Counted from the first letter of the stretch, positions 17,728 to 27,650 are shown. The stretch: DNA of 64,000 nucleotides from Paenibacillus sp. 1_12 (GCF_900114475.1 NZ_FOTE01000007.1:176218-240217); one strand, 5' to 3'. Numbers and translations: made by a program. Notes: generated from the letters alone by a model not told the origin.

Positions 17728-18768
17728 ATGGAAAAGCTGAATATAGCGATTGTGGGACTGCGATTCGGAAGCACAGTCATAGAGGAATTGCTGGAAGGGG
17801 AGTGCAACCCCTATTTCCATGTATACGCAGTTTGCGATCTTGATCCTTCCAAGGTTGATGACAGTGCAAGGAAGTATGGCGCAAAGCCCTACTATTCGAT
17901 GGAAAGTCTCCTTGCCGATCCAGAGATTCAGGTGGTTGGGCTGTATACACCACCGGCAGGAAGAGCGGAGCTGATTGATCAGATTATGAGCGCTGGACGA
18001 GATGTAATCACAACGAAGCCCTTTGAACTGAGTCCGCAAAAAGCGCTCGACATTCTCACAAAAGCCATTGCAATGAAGCGAGTCGTCCATCTGAATTCCC
18101 CTGGGCCCGTATGGCATGAAACGCTGACCTATATCAAAGCATGGACGGCGAAGTATGAGCTGGGTATACCCATCGGGGGTCGATGGGACATTTGGGTCAA
18201 TTACCGCGAGAAGGCAGATGGAGGCTGGTACGATGACCCTGAAAGATGTCCGGTCGCCCCGATATTCAGGCTGGGCATCTACATCATCAATGACATGGTA
18301 CGAATATTCGGACCCGTTCACAAAGTATCGACTTTGAGCTCCCGTCTGATCACGGAGCGGCCTACAGTAGACAACTCGCAGGTAAGCCTGCTTTTCCGAA
18401 ACGGAGCGATAGCCAATATATTCGGGAGCTTTTGTGTAGATGACAGTCAGAGGTATAAAAGCCCGATGATCCTGAATTTCGAGTACGGTACGTTTTATTG
18501 CGATGTCATGCCAACGAATGAGGGAGACGCGAACAAGCTGCTACTTGTGGCCTGTGACCCGATAACGAAGCAAAGAATCACAGAAGAGGTCGAGGTCACA
18601 GGGGATGCAGGCCGGTATCAGTGGGAGGCATTTTACGAGTCTGTGTGCGAGCGGAAAATGAATGAAGAAGCCTATATCCATGATGTGGTAGAGGGGCTGA
18701 AAATTATTGAGGCTATGCAAAGATCCGAAAGTCGAGGAACAGTTGAGGTTGTGCGGGAGGTATTATGA
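17728..18768 (+). CDS. Gfo/Idh/MocA family oxidoreductase
   Basis: A 346-residue NAD(P)-dependent sugar oxidoreductase. The Rossmann start is KLNIAIVGLRFGSTVIEELL (an unusual GLRFGS in place of GxGxxG), followed by YAVCDLDPSK, VVGLYTPP and the TTKPFE motif that matches the EKP signature but with TKP. The C-terminal alpha/beta domain contains the GGWYDDPERCPVAPIFRLGIY loop. Members oxidise or reduce ring hydroxyls of sugars, inositols or uronides. It is followed with a 4-base ATGA overlap by a second family member, suggesting translational coupling and possibly consecutive steps in uronide processing. Confidence 0.82.
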   Translation: MEKLNIAIVGLRFGSTVIEELLEGECNPYFHVYAVCDLDPSKVDDSARKYGAKPYYSMESLLADPEIQVVGLYTPPAGRAELIDQIMSAGRDVITTKPFELSPQKALDILTKAIAMKRVVHLNSPGPVWHETLTYIKAWTAKYELGIPIGGRWDIWVNYREKADGGWYDDPERCPVAPIFRLGIYIINDMVRIFGPVHKVSTLSSRLITERPTVDNSQVSLLFRNGAIANIFGSFCVDDSQRYKSPMILNFEYGTFYCDVMPTNEGDANKLLLVACDPITKQRITEEVEVTGDAGRYQWEAFYESVCERKMNEEAYIHDVVEGLKIIEAMQRSESRGTVEVVREVL

Positions 18769-19742
18769 AAATTGGCGTCGGTTTATTCGGGAATAACGGA
18801 GGACATCAAATTCATGGCGAGCTGGTCAACCATCCTTATGCACAAATCGTCGCTACAGCTGCTATGGATACAAAGCTGCTTGCCCCTGAGCAGCAATTCG
18901 ATACGGATATAAGGCATTATGAGTCCCTAGAGGACCTGTTGAAGGACGAAAGGGTACAGGTCGTTTCCTTATGCTCGCCCCGAAGGTCTAACCAAGTCAA
19001 TGAAGCGATTATGTGTATGCAGCAAGGCAGGCATGTGTATGCTGAAAAGCCTTGTGCCCTTCACGAGGAAGAGCTAGACCTTCTGCTGCAGGCCGTGAAC
19101 GAAACAGGCTGCTGCTTCCGTGAAATGGCGGGCACGGGCTTTCAACAGCCTTACCTGGCGATACGTAACCAGGTCCTATCCGGTGTGATTGGCGAGGTTG
19201 TACAGGTATTCGCTCAAAAATCATACCCGTATCACGACGGTCGTCCACAGGATGAAGCGATCGACGGGGGGCTCATCGGCCAGAATGGTATTCATGCAAT
19301 AAGATTTGTTGAGCATGTGGCCTGCGTGCAAATCAAAGAAATTCATGCCATGGAAACCAAGCTTGGCAATCCCTGCGAACACGGGGGCCTTCATATGGCA
19401 GCGAGTATGCTGATGAGGCTTGATAATGGAGGGGTTGCCAGCATTGTCGCCAACTATTTAAATCCGAAGGGCTTCGGTGGATGGGGCAATGAGCATTTAC
19501 GGATATTTGGCACCAAGGGATTTATTGAAGCTGTGGATGGCGGAGCCCGAACGCGGCTGGTTGTAGGTGATCACGACTGGGGACCTGTAGATATTTCTCA
19601 GCCAGAGGAAAACTATTGGAACCGGTTCATCCAAACACTGCTGGGCAGAGCGGAAATGCCCGTTACACTTGAAGATGAGCTTCACTGCACAAGAATGGCA
19701 ATAAGAGCCAAAAAATCTGCGAACCAACAACAAACCTATTAA
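18765..19742 (+). CDS. Gfo/Idh/MocA family oxidoreductase
   Basis: 325 residues. The N-terminal Rossmann region reads MKIGVGLFGNNGGHQIHGEL, followed by VVSLCSPRRSNQVNEAI and the conserved YAEKPCALHEEEL with the catalytic Lys of the EKP motif. The C-terminal half has DGGLIGQNGIHAIRF, with the His corresponding to the active-site His of the family, and EDELHCTRMAIRAKKSAN at the end. The start overlaps the previous gene by 4 bases. It is more canonical than its partner, which has a diverged EKP motif; the two could form a hetero-oligomer or act in sequence on the same uronide. Confidence 0.82.
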   Translation: MKIGVGLFGNNGGHQIHGELVNHPYAQIVATAAMDTKLLAPEQQFDTDIRHYESLEDLLKDERVQVVSLCSPRRSNQVNEAIMCMQQGRHVYAEKPCALHEEELDLLLQAVNETGCCFREMAGTGFQQPYLAIRNQVLSGVIGEVVQVFAQKSYPYHDGRPQDEAIDGGLIGQNGIHAIRFVEHVACVQIKEIHAMETKLGNPCEHGGLHMAASMLMRLDNGGVASIVANYLNPKGFGGWGNEHLRIFGTKGFIEAVDGGARTRLVVGDHDWGPVDISQPEENYWNRFIQTLLGRAEMPVTLEDELHCTRMAIRAKKSANQQQTY

Positions 19743-19759
19743 CGAAGGAGTGTTCCCTG

Positions 19760-20806
19760 ATGGCGAGAGGCCAGGCTTATCCATCTGAAAGGCAATTTTT
19801 TGAGGATAGCAAAACCGGCGTGAAGATCACCAAGCTGACTGCGTTCCCCACGATTAATAGTAAGCTTTACTTTCATATTAATGCTTTTACCCCCGATTCC
19901 CGGTCACTTGTATTTAAAACCTACAGGTCTGCCCAGCGGGATTCGCAGATCGATGTATTCAAAGTTCAAACAGACGGCATGGGGCTAGTGCAGCTGACTG
20001 ATCGTCCAAATGTACGAGGAGCCATCGTTTCCTATGATGGAAAGTGGCTGTACTACGTTACAAACGGCGAGCTGTGTAGAGTGTCGATGAACACCTATGA
20101 GGAGGAGACTATCAGCTATCTGGATGCTCTTACCTGGGATGCGGAATGCGCCAGTATGACTTATGACAACAGCAATTACTATGTTGAGGCCACTTTAAAA
20201 AATGGTCGGCGCGGGATCGCCAGATTTTCTACAGACGGCAAGGAAGCCGAGGTTATCTTTGAGAACCGGGATATCACCCATACCCAATGCGAGCCTACGG
20301 AGGGCAAGGTTATTGCTTTTCAGGATGGACCGGATGCACATCACAGAAATATTTGGCTAATTGATCGGGACGGAAGTAATTTGCGCCCCCTTGAGCTTCC
20401 TTATGGGAATGGACATTGGATGTGGCTTGGAGACACGAAACGGATTATGTCCAATCTGGAGAAGGAGCAGCAGGGAATTGCCATAATGGCGGAGAATTAT
20501 GAAGAACCTGAGCTGTTGGTTAACGGGGAGCATTACTGGCATGGGTCCTGCAGCATGGATGGTGAATGGATGGTCTCCGATACGAACTGGCCTGATCATG
20601 GCATACATCTGATTCATACGGTGACGAAGAAGCACAAGGTCCTTTGTTACCCCAATAGCTCATCCTGCCACCCACAGTGGACGCATCCCCACCCTTCCTT
20701 TAGTCCGGACGGTAAAATGGTGGTGTATAATTCGGATGCTGGAGGGATTCCAAATGTATATTTGGCAGTTATTCCCGATGATATGCGTGCGGAGCTTGCT
20801 GAATAA
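19760..20806 (+). CDS. Oligogalacturonate lyase-like beta-propeller protein (PL22-like), copy 2
   Basis: 348 residues, cytoplasmic, and strongly similar along its full length to the protein at 16619 (shared ITHTQCEP, LPYGNGHWMWLG, RIMSNLEK and HPSFSPDGK blocks). The N-terminus SERQFFEDSKTGVKITKLTA is typical of PL22. The metal motif is QWTHPH at residues 306-311, with a second His cluster in GEHYWHGSC. Keeping two intact paralogues in one operon suggests different chain lengths or linkages rather than redundancy. ATG start behind GAAGGAGTG. The AraC regulator follows 32 bp later. Confidence 0.78.
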   Translation: MARGQAYPSERQFFEDSKTGVKITKLTAFPTINSKLYFHINAFTPDSRSLVFKTYRSAQRDSQIDVFKVQTDGMGLVQLTDRPNVRGAIVSYDGKWLYYVTNGELCRVSMNTYEEETISYLDALTWDAECASMTYDNSNYYVEATLKNGRRGIARFSTDGKEAEVIFENRDITHTQCEPTEGKVIAFQDGPDAHHRNIWLIDRDGSNLRPLELPYGNGHWMWLGDTKRIMSNLEKEQQGIAIMAENYEEPELLVNGEHYWHGSCSMDGEWMVSDTNWPDHGIHLIHTVTKKHKVLCYPNSSSCHPQWTHPHPSFSPDGKMVVYNSDAGGIPNVYLAVIPDDMRAELAE

Positions 20807-20838
20807 TGGATAAGGTTGCCGTGAGTTGGAGGTAAACG

Positions 20839-23109
20839 ATGAAAAACCGCCGTTTTAGCTATTTCAAGCGATTGTTTTTGTTCTGCATCCTGATAGGCTT
20901 TATTCCCGTGATAACGCTTGGTTATTTCTCTTATTCTAAATCCTCACAGCTTTTGCTGGATAAGGCGCACAGAAGCGATATGGAGATGGTGGAACAAACG
21001 CAGCTTCGTTTTGAACAAAAGCTGAAAATGGTGGATAATGCCCAGGCACAAATTACGAACTCGCCGCTTCTGATTGATGCAATGGAGCAGGCTCTCGACA
21101 AAGATGACTATTTAGCCTATGAGAAATTAATGCAGACGCTGTATCGGCAGCAGCTTTACGAGTTTGGACTGTCCGATGTCTACCTCGTGAACTTTAATAA
21201 AAATTGGATATTAAGCAGCGCCGGCAAAGAATCTTTGCAGGAAAGTAAGCTTGGTTCCACCTTTACCGAGTATGCCAATAAGGGAAAGCTATTTTTTTGG
21301 ACTGCCTTGAAATCCCCATTTTTCGAAAAACCGAACCTACGGGTATGGAATACAGCAATTGTTAAAACAATCCCAATCAATTCCTTTAGCCCGCTTGGCC
21401 TTCTTATTGCCGTATTACCGAGCCAGGAATTAAATAAAATGATTCCAAAAGGCAGTGGGAGCGAAAGTGGCGACATGTACGTCCTGGATGAGCATCACCA
21501 GATTATTGCAGGCAGGAATCCGGAATGGATCGGTAAGGATCTATCCAATGAAGCGTACATGGAAACCATCAAGCTGGCAAACCGAGAAGCGGATCAATTT
21601 GAAACCGACAATCATACCTACGAGATTACGTACAGGCAATCGAATTATAATGGATGGATTTACGTAGCGAAGACGAATATCAATGAGATAACGAAGGAAT
21701 CGAAAGCGATCGGTTGGGTGACCATTTTCATCTGTTTGCTCGTGTGTATCCTGATCTTTATTGTATCGTTTGAGGGAACCCGCAGGCTGTATGGACCGGT
21801 TCGCAAGCTGTACGATCTTGTATTGAAATCGCCCGACATGCCGCGATTCTCCAAGAGAAACGATGAGTTCTACTGGATTGAAAAAAACATGCATGTACTC
21901 ATGGGGAAGGAATCGCGTTATAGGCAGCAGCTTCGTGATTTTTTTGTACATAAGTTGCTGCAGGGTGCAGTAAGCGCCAAAGAAATAGCGGACCGTATTG
22001 AATCCAACGAGCTGGAAAGCTGGAAGCGAATGAGGGTTATCTGCGTACGCATCGATACCTTGGAAGGAACTAATTATACCGATCGTGATAGAGATCTGCT
22101 CCTATTTGCCATTCTGAATATAGCAGGGGAACTGATCCCGGAGCAGCTTAGGCTGAATCCGGTTGTGATCAACGATCTCCAAGTGACCCTGCTTGGCGAT
22201 TATTCCGAGCTTCCAGAGGCTTCGAAGGCGGAAATATATGAATGGGCGGCTGCTATTCAAAATTCGGTGGAACAGTATTTGCATTTAAACATCAGTATGG
22301 GCATCAGCTGCTTGTTTATGGAAATGAGCGAGGCGCCCAAAGCCTTTAAAGAAGCGAAGGAAGCACTATCTTACAGCGTGCGCCTGGGGCAGCAATCGAT
22401 TCTGTTCCTTGAGGATATGAAACCTGAAGGGACGGACCCATCCGTTACATATCCGCAGCAAGTCGTCAATGAGCTGATGGACCATATTAAGCTGATGGAC
22501 GAAGCAGGAAGCTATCGGTTGTTGGATGAATTCATGGCGATCATCACCCGCAAGGCGATAAGCCAGCAGGAGTTTCAGTTGGTCCTGCTGCGGCTGCTGG
22601 TCGATATAACGCGGCTTGTTCAGGAAATGGGTGGAACTCTATATGATATGGGTCTTCAGGACAAGGAGATGGTAAACGAAATCCTTGCCTTGAAATCGAC
22701 AAAGGAAATTGTGGGTTGGCTGCAGCATACGATGATTCGCCCTCTGATGAATTATATCGACAAAAGCAGGGAAACCCTCTATACGAGAATATCGGATCAA
22801 ATGCTCGCGATTATTGATCAGGAGTACGACTCTCCGTTGTCGCTGGAGAGCTGCGCGGCCCGGCTGAACTATCATCCGGAATATATCAGTCGTGTATTTC
22901 GCAAGGAAACCGGTTTTGTTTTTAGCGATTATTTATCCCGACATCGGCTGCAAATGGCCAAGAAATTTTTGATCGAAACGAATATGACGATCACGGAAAT
23001 TTCGGAGAAAATGAGGTATAACAACCCGCAAAACTTTATTCGTTATTTTCGCAAGCTGGAAGGGATCACTCCGAAGCAATATAGGGAGCTGAGCCTGATG
23101 AGAAAATGA
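20839..23109 (+). CDS. Membrane-anchored AraC-family regulator
   Basis: 756 residues. Two membrane helices (about residues 12-30 and 292-311) bracket an extracellular sensor region of about 260 residues with the YVLDEHHQIIAGRNPEWIGKDL pattern of dCache domains. A cytoplasmic middle part follows, and the last 100 residues are an AraC DNA-binding domain: LSLESCAARLNYHPEYISRVF (first HTH) and MTITEISEKMRYNNPQNFIRYF (second), ending EGITPKQYRELSLMR. Such one-component regulators are common in Paenibacillus beside Lpl-type sugar transporters and probably sense the sugar outside the cell. It is last in the operon and followed by a terminator. Confidence 0.85.
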   Translation: MKNRRFSYFKRLFLFCILIGFIPVITLGYFSYSKSSQLLLDKAHRSDMEMVEQTQLRFEQKLKMVDNAQAQITNSPLLIDAMEQALDKDDYLAYEKLMQTLYRQQLYEFGLSDVYLVNFNKNWILSSAGKESLQESKLGSTFTEYANKGKLFFWTALKSPFFEKPNLRVWNTAIVKTIPINSFSPLGLLIAVLPSQELNKMIPKGSGSESGDMYVLDEHHQIIAGRNPEWIGKDLSNEAYMETIKLANREADQFETDNHTYEITYRQSNYNGWIYVAKTNINEITKESKAIGWVTIFICLLVCILIFIVSFEGTRRLYGPVRKLYDLVLKSPDMPRFSKRNDEFYWIEKNMHVLMGKESRYRQQLRDFFVHKLLQGAVSAKEIADRIESNELESWKRMRVICVRIDTLEGTNYTDRDRDLLLFAILNIAGELIPEQLRLNPVVINDLQVTLLGDYSELPEASKAEIYEWAAAIQNSVEQYLHLNISMGISCLFMEMSEAPKAFKEAKEALSYSVRLGQQSILFLEDMKPEGTDPSVTYPQQVVNELMDHIKLMDEAGSYRLLDEFMAIITRKAISQQEFQLVLLRLLVDITRLVQEMGGTLYDMGLQDKEMVNEILALKSTKEIVGWLQHTMIRPLMNYIDKSRETLYTRISDQMLAIIDQEYDSPLSLESCAARLNYHPEYISRVFRKETGFVFSDYLSRHRLQMAKKFLIETNMTITEISEKMRYNNPQNFIRYFRKLEGITPKQYRELSLMRK

Positions 23110-23120
23110 AACTCACACAA

Positions 23121-23147
23121 ACATCGCATAAATGTGCGATGTTTTTT
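23121..23147 (+). terminator. Terminator of the oligouronide operon
   Basis: ACATCGCA / TGCGATGT stem with a 6-nt loop and a T6 tail, 12 bp after the AraC gene. The following 23148-23517 spacer shows no recognisable feature. Confidence 0.8.
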
Positions 23148-23517
23148 GTGGTCTTATGTATGGGTAGTTGGTAAGGAGATCACTGCGTGCTGGATCCTAT
23201 GAAGACTCGCATACTCTGGATCGCAAACTTAAATACTAACAAAATAGGATATTTATGTAGTAATATAGAATTATGCCGCTATTACAGTGAAAAATAACTG
23301 ATAACGCAAGGTGGACAAGATTGACCTGAAACGAAAGTGCCTTACGAAATAAATGACAACATTGTCAGTCAGATGATAGCGAGCCCTAATCAGGTTTAAT
23401 TTATCCTTAACCATCCTATGTCAAGCGCACCGGGCACTGCTTTTAATTATGATAGTGATAAACAAGCGTCTGCTCATTCAAAATAAAACCGATTACGCTA
23501 ATCATGGAGGTTTAGAA

Positions 23518-24009
23518 ATGAGTGTTGAAATTAGATCCTATCAAAAAGAAGATACAGCTGCCATAGAGTTAATTTGGAACCATGTTATAGATGAAGGAGA
23601 TAGTTTTCTTTGGACGGAGCATTTTTCTAGAGACAAAATCATTGATATTGTAACGAAACAAGATCAAACATATTGTGCCATTGAGTGTGAAAGTGGCGAG
23701 GTTATTGGTTTTTATATATTGCATAAGAACTTTCCAGGGAGAGGCAGTCATATTGCAAATGCATTATATGCCGTGCGATTCGATTATAGAAAAAAGGGAA
23801 TCGGCAAAATGCTGGGAAGCCATTCAATTGAAGTATCAAGGCAATCCGGCTATAGAGCCATTCAATTTAATTCGATAGTTTCTACGAATACTGCTTCCAT
23901 TCGACTATGGGAAAGTTTAGGCTTTGAGCGCATAGGCTTGGTTAAAGAGGCATTCAAGAAATGTGATAACCAATTTGTTGATTTATACGTTTATTCCAAG
24001 AGATTATAA
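23518..24009 (+). CDS. GNAT-family N-acetyltransferase
   Basis: 163 residues. The acetyl-CoA pyrophosphate-binding motif A is at FDYRKKGIGKMLGSHSIE, and the C-terminal SIRLWESLGFERIGLV is the usual GNAT motif B. An upstream in-frame start at 23449 is rejected because the ATG at 23518 has a strong ribosome binding site (TGGAGGTTTAGAA) and gives the normal family length. The acetyl acceptor is unknown. Confidence 0.82.
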   Translation: MSVEIRSYQKEDTAAIELIWNHVIDEGDSFLWTEHFSRDKIIDIVTKQDQTYCAIECESGEVIGFYILHKNFPGRGSHIANALYAVRFDYRKKGIGKMLGSHSIEVSRQSGYRAIQFNSIVSTNTASIRLWESLGFERIGLVKEAFKKCDNQFVDLYVYSKRL

Positions 24010-24075
24010 TATTTTTCAAAGAAAAGGTAATATCTGATATCTTAATATTTTCACAGATTGGAGGAATGAGGTCCA

Positions 24076-25191
24076 TTGAAAAAAAACTCTCTTTTTTTAT
24101 TGCTAATTATATGTATTGCTTTTGCCGGAGTTGTGTTCTTAGTTAAAATGCTTTTTTTGAGCGAAGCTGCATCAACGCAGGAAATGATTACCACAGCAGA
24201 AAAGAAACCTGTCACAACCGACAAGACTGCACCCAGAGCTGCTAATAAAAGCTTTGAAGATTTGGTTAAAGAATATGGGGATATCCCTTTATTCGATGCT
24301 CATAATCATGATGCCAGCGATTATAAATATAAGGGAATGAAAAACATCTGGGAAAAGACCGCCGTTAGTCGTATTGTTCTATTCGGAGACGTTTCTGAGC
24401 CTTCGGCAGTAAGAACTGATGACATTGCTTGGGAAGCCTACCGTGATCGTCCAGACGTGATCATTCCTTTTTTCTCCGGAATCAACCTGCTTGAAGCTTC
24501 AGGAGTGGACACCGCGCGTTCGATGCTGGAAAAAGGATATTTCGGAATTGGGGAAATTGCGGCTGCTTCCACAAATTCTCCGGTGTTGTCCAAGGTTGCA
24601 TGGAAAACGAAAAATCCGATGGATGGCGTCTTGCCACAAATATATGAACTATGCGCTGAGTACAAAGTCCCTGTCTTGCTTCATATCGATCCACCTAACG
24701 GACTTGTCTTAGAGAAATTCAAAGAAGCATTAAAATTATACCCGAACACGACATTTATTTTCGCGCATGCCAATGCCTTTAATTCTCCGTCTAACATCCG
24801 TGAGCTTATAATGACATACCCTAATGTGTATGCCGATTTCTTCGCAGGATTCACTGCATTTAATCCCGAAAGCTCTAATAAACTAAAAGATTTTGTACCT
24901 GTTATGAAAGATTTCCCTGACCGGTTTATGTTGAGTACGGACTCGGGGTTTGGATTGAAGAGTGAGTAACAAGCCATCGAAGGTATGTACCGTTTAATTG
25001 ATGAGCTTGGTGATCCGAAGATTGCCAAGATGATCGCCTATGATAATTTGTACGCAATCATTCGTGATCAGCCGGCTACGACTGCACAAATCGAAGCTAT
25101 CCGTAAGCTGGATAATGGAAAGTTTCAAACACTCAATCCGGCTAAGTTAACGAAATTGGAGGCAGGAAAAATTCTTATTGAAAAGAAATAA
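24076..25191 (+). pseudogene. Membrane-anchored amidohydrolase-2 family protein interrupted by an in-frame TAA
   Basis: A 371-codon frame with one internal stop, TAA at 24967-24969, after DSGFGLKSE. The same frame continues QAIEGMYRLIDELGD to GKILIEKK. Residues 7-28 form a membrane anchor or signal segment. The TIM-barrel metal-binding blocks of the amidohydrolase_2 family are present: FDAHNHDASD, GEIAAAS, VLLHIDPP, FIFAHANAF and LSTDSGFG. Comparable proteins have an aromatic residue where the TAA stands (SE-Y-QAIEGM would fit), so one substitution, TAT or TAC to TAA, is enough. The stop removes the last 73 residues but leaves all metal ligands, so a shortened protein may still be made. Start TTG at 24076, behind TTGGAGGAATG. 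Confidence 0.72.
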
Positions 25192-25267
25192 AGTTTGTTG
25201 ATTGGACTGGATGCCAAAGAAGACGATTTATAGCTACGAATGTAAAGTTTGGGTTTGGAGGAAAGTG

Positions 25268-26284
25268 ATGATTCATTTAATAAAGTTAGATTCCGAAGAA
25301 GAAATCAAAAAGATCATTGCACATTCGAAGCAAGCAGCATTAAGAGCACTCCAAAGCTACGATTTGGAGTGGAAACAAATTCGTTACAATCAATTATCCG
25401 ATACATGTACATTTGTAATAGAAACAGCTAATGAAGGTCTTTTTTTACTCCGTATTCACACAGGTATCAGTCGCGAGGAAATCAATTCCGAAATCGATTG
25501 GCTTGATGCATTGAGTGAAAAGATCGACGTAATGATTCCAAAGGGGATCAAAGATCGTAATGGCTCCAAAACCGTAAAAGTGGATCTGGAGAATGGATAC
25601 TCTTGTTATGCTTCATTGATGTGTTGGGTAGAGGGTGAACAACTAACCGGAAATTTAACGGAAGACCAAATCTACAATGAGGGTATTCTCTTGGCAAAAC
25701 TCCACCAAGTATCGCAGGAGTTTGAGATATCTGCCAACTTTGTACGTCCGGTTTGGGGCGAGCAGAGCTTTAGGAGAGCTATGAGTCGTTTGGCACATTA
25801 TTATGATCGGTTCTTGACAGAAGACGAATTTCAACTGTATCAGTTAGCTGCTGAAAAGGTACTGTCTTCGATTGGCAAGCTTACCATGGATAAAGAAATG
25901 TATGGACTCATTCATGGCGATTTACACCAAGGTAATATTGTGTTTCATAAAGAAAATCCTCGTCCGATAGATTTTGGAAGATGTGGGTTTGGGTACTTTT
26001 TTTATGATATAGCACATACCCTATTGGGGCTTTATCCCAAACAAAGGGAAGTTGTACTGAAGGGTTATACAAGGACTAGGAAACTTGAGGGTGATTGGCT
26101 GTCAGTATTGGAAAGCTTTACAGTGATGGTCATGATCGAAAATTATGCTCACCATGCACCTGATCCAAGAGAAACGGAAGGTCTTAAAGAAGAACAACCT
26201 TATGCACAAGCTATAATCAAAAAATACTTAATTGATGCTCCATTTCTTTTTCATCCTATAGAGATTAAAGAAAATGGTTCCTGA
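25268..26284 (+). CDS. APH-family kinase (homoserine kinase II / phosphotransferase-like)
   Basis: 338 residues with the aminoglycoside phosphotransferase fold. The catalytic loop YGLIHGDLHQGNIVFH is fully canonical (HGD...N) and is followed by PRPIDFGRCGFGYFFYDIAHTLLG with the metal-binding Asp. The N-terminal lobe contains TFVIETANEGLFLLRIH. Such proteins include homoserine and choline kinases and antibiotic-modifying enzymes; the target here is unknown. The ATG at 25268 behind GGAGGAAAG is preferred over the upstream ATG at 25202. It is unlike the APH protein at 4752, whose catalytic loop is diverged. Confidence 0.8.
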   Translation: MIHLIKLDSEEEIKKIIAHSKQAALRALQSYDLEWKQIRYNQLSDTCTFVIETANEGLFLLRIHTGISREEINSEIDWLDALSEKIDVMIPKGIKDRNGSKTVKVDLENGYSCYASLMCWVEGEQLTGNLTEDQIYNEGILLAKLHQVSQEFEISANFVRPVWGEQSFRRAMSRLAHYYDRFLTEDEFQLYQLAAEKVLSSIGKLTMDKEMYGLIHGDLHQGNIVFHKENPRPIDFGRCGFGYFFYDIAHTLLGLYPKQREVVLKGYTRTRKLEGDWLSVLESFTVMVMIENYAHHAPDPRETEGLKEEQPYAQAIIKKYLIDAPFLFHPIEIKENGS

Positions 26285-26333
26285 CCACTCCGTAGTATAA
26301 GGAGTTATACGGATTAAACTTGGGAGGAATTCA

Positions 26334-26948
26334 ATGCTAATTTCTCAGATGAACCCAGAAGAATTAACAAGAGATCAAATTACAAAGGTGATCTTTGGTG
26401 ATCAGAAAGATGCTGATGATGGAACTCTTCATGGTGATTGTATACTTGTTTTTGGAGGATCATACACCTCACGAGCTGTAAAAGCAGTTGAATTGTTTAA
26501 AAAGGGTCGAGCTCCCCGTATTTTATTTTCAGGAGGAGATAAGTTTGGACAAAGAAATCCACCCGAAGCAATTGTTCTTCGAGATGAGGCAAGAAGACTT
26601 GGAGTACCAGATGAATCCATTCTTATAGAGACACAGTCTAATCATACCAAAGAGAATATAATGTGTTCACTTACCGTTCTTGATCGAGCCATTGGCCTGG
26701 AGAAAATCAAAAGATTGTTATTGGTGAGTTCTCCCGGACACATGCGTAGATGCATTCTCATGTTGAAAACATTTATGCCACCGTGGTATCAATATGTATG
26801 GTGTCCAGATGATCGAGTTAATGGGCAAGCTAACAATTGGTGGGACGATGATGAAGAAGCAAAAAGAGTAAAAGCTGAACTTCGTAAAGTTATAAATGGA
26901 GTCAAGGGGAATTATTTTGTGGATGATGAAGTGAATGTGGAAGGTTGA
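26334..26948 (+). CDS. YdcF/SanA-like DUF218 protein
   Basis: 204 residues of the DUF218 family: DCILVFGGSYTSRAVKAVELF near residue 40, APRILFSGGD, then the conserved ETQSNHTKENI and LLLVSSPGHMRRCILML. Members include YdcF, SanA and ElyC, a Rossmann-like group tied to envelope integrity in E. coli; the biochemical activity is unsettled. This version lacks a membrane anchor and is probably cytoplasmic. ATG after GGGAGGAATT. It ends shortly before a GAAGGGG/CCCCTTC hairpin at 26955-26985 that lacks a T-tract. Confidence 0.78.
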   Translation: MLISQMNPEELTRDQITKVIFGDQKDADDGTLHGDCILVFGGSYTSRAVKAVELFKKGRAPRILFSGGDKFGQRNPPEAIVLRDEARRLGVPDESILIETQSNHTKENIMCSLTVLDRAIGLEKIKRLLLVSSPGHMRRCILMLKTFMPPWYQYVWCPDDRVNGQANNWWDDDEEAKRVKAELRKVINGVKGNYFVDDEVNVEG

Positions 26949-27041
26949 ACTATAGAAGGGGAGTCTGCAACGCGGTGGCCCCTTCCGATTGTTCGCAATA
27001 TTGATATTAAAATGCAAATAAATGTTCGAGGGTGATAGGAA

Positions 27042-27650
27042 ATGAACTTGACATGTGAATCGGATTGTTTAGAAGATTATTTGGTGGAAACAGAAGTTAT
27101 TGATTTTGGTCACTCTACCATTAGTAAGAAATCATCGGAATTATATGCTGAATCCATAAACGAAAATGATTTTATAAAGAATGCTTATGAATATGTTCGC
27201 GATGAAATAGCTCATTCATGGGATATCCAAAGCTCGCGAGTAACCTGTAAAGCATCGGAAGCACTTATTTATCAAGAAGGTATTTGTTATGCAAAATCTA
27301 ATTTATTATGTGCCTTATTAAGGAGCAAAGGGATTCCGGCAGGGTTTTGTTATCAACGACTTACAATAGGGGATACACCTGATACTGGGTATTGCATCCA
27401 TGCTTTAAATGCCACTTACATGAAAAGTATAGGAAGATGGGTTCGCCTTGATGCCCGTGGAAATAAGGTTGGGATTGCTGCGGAATTTTCTGTATCTGAA
27501 GAGAAGTTGGCCTTTCCAGTACGGCAAGCCTACAACGAAATGGATTATTCCGTCATATATAAAGCGCCTAATGCTAAAACAATTGAAGTTCTCAAACAAA
27601 ATTCAGATTGTATACATATGTATCTGAATGGATTACCGTCAACCTTATAG
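27042..27650 (+). CDS. Transglutaminase-like superfamily protein
   Basis: 202 residues with the cysteine-protease-like transglutaminase core. The triad is visible in order: Cys in YQEGICYAKSNLLCALLRS, His in GYCIHALNA, and Asp in WVRLDARGN. Bacterial proteins of this group are mostly hydrolases or peptidases. There is no signal peptide, so the protein is cytoplasmic. ATG at 27042 after GGGTGATAGG. Neighbours give no functional clue. Confidence 0.8.
   Translation: MNLTCESDCLEDYLVETEVIDFGHSTISKKSSELYAESINENDFIKNAYEYVRDEIAHSWDIQSSRVTCKASEALIYQEGICYAKSNLLCALLRSKGIPAGFCYQRLTIGDTPDTGYCIHALNATYMKSIGRWVRLDARGNKVGIAAEFSVSEEKLAFPVRQAYNEMDYSVIYKAPNAKTIEVLKQNSDCIHMYLNGLPSTL

Noticed and set aside
26955..26985. 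GAAGGGG/CCCCTTC hairpin as a terminator of the YdcF-like gene
   Set aside because: No T-tract follows the stem and the loop is 17 nt, so it is at best a weak structure.
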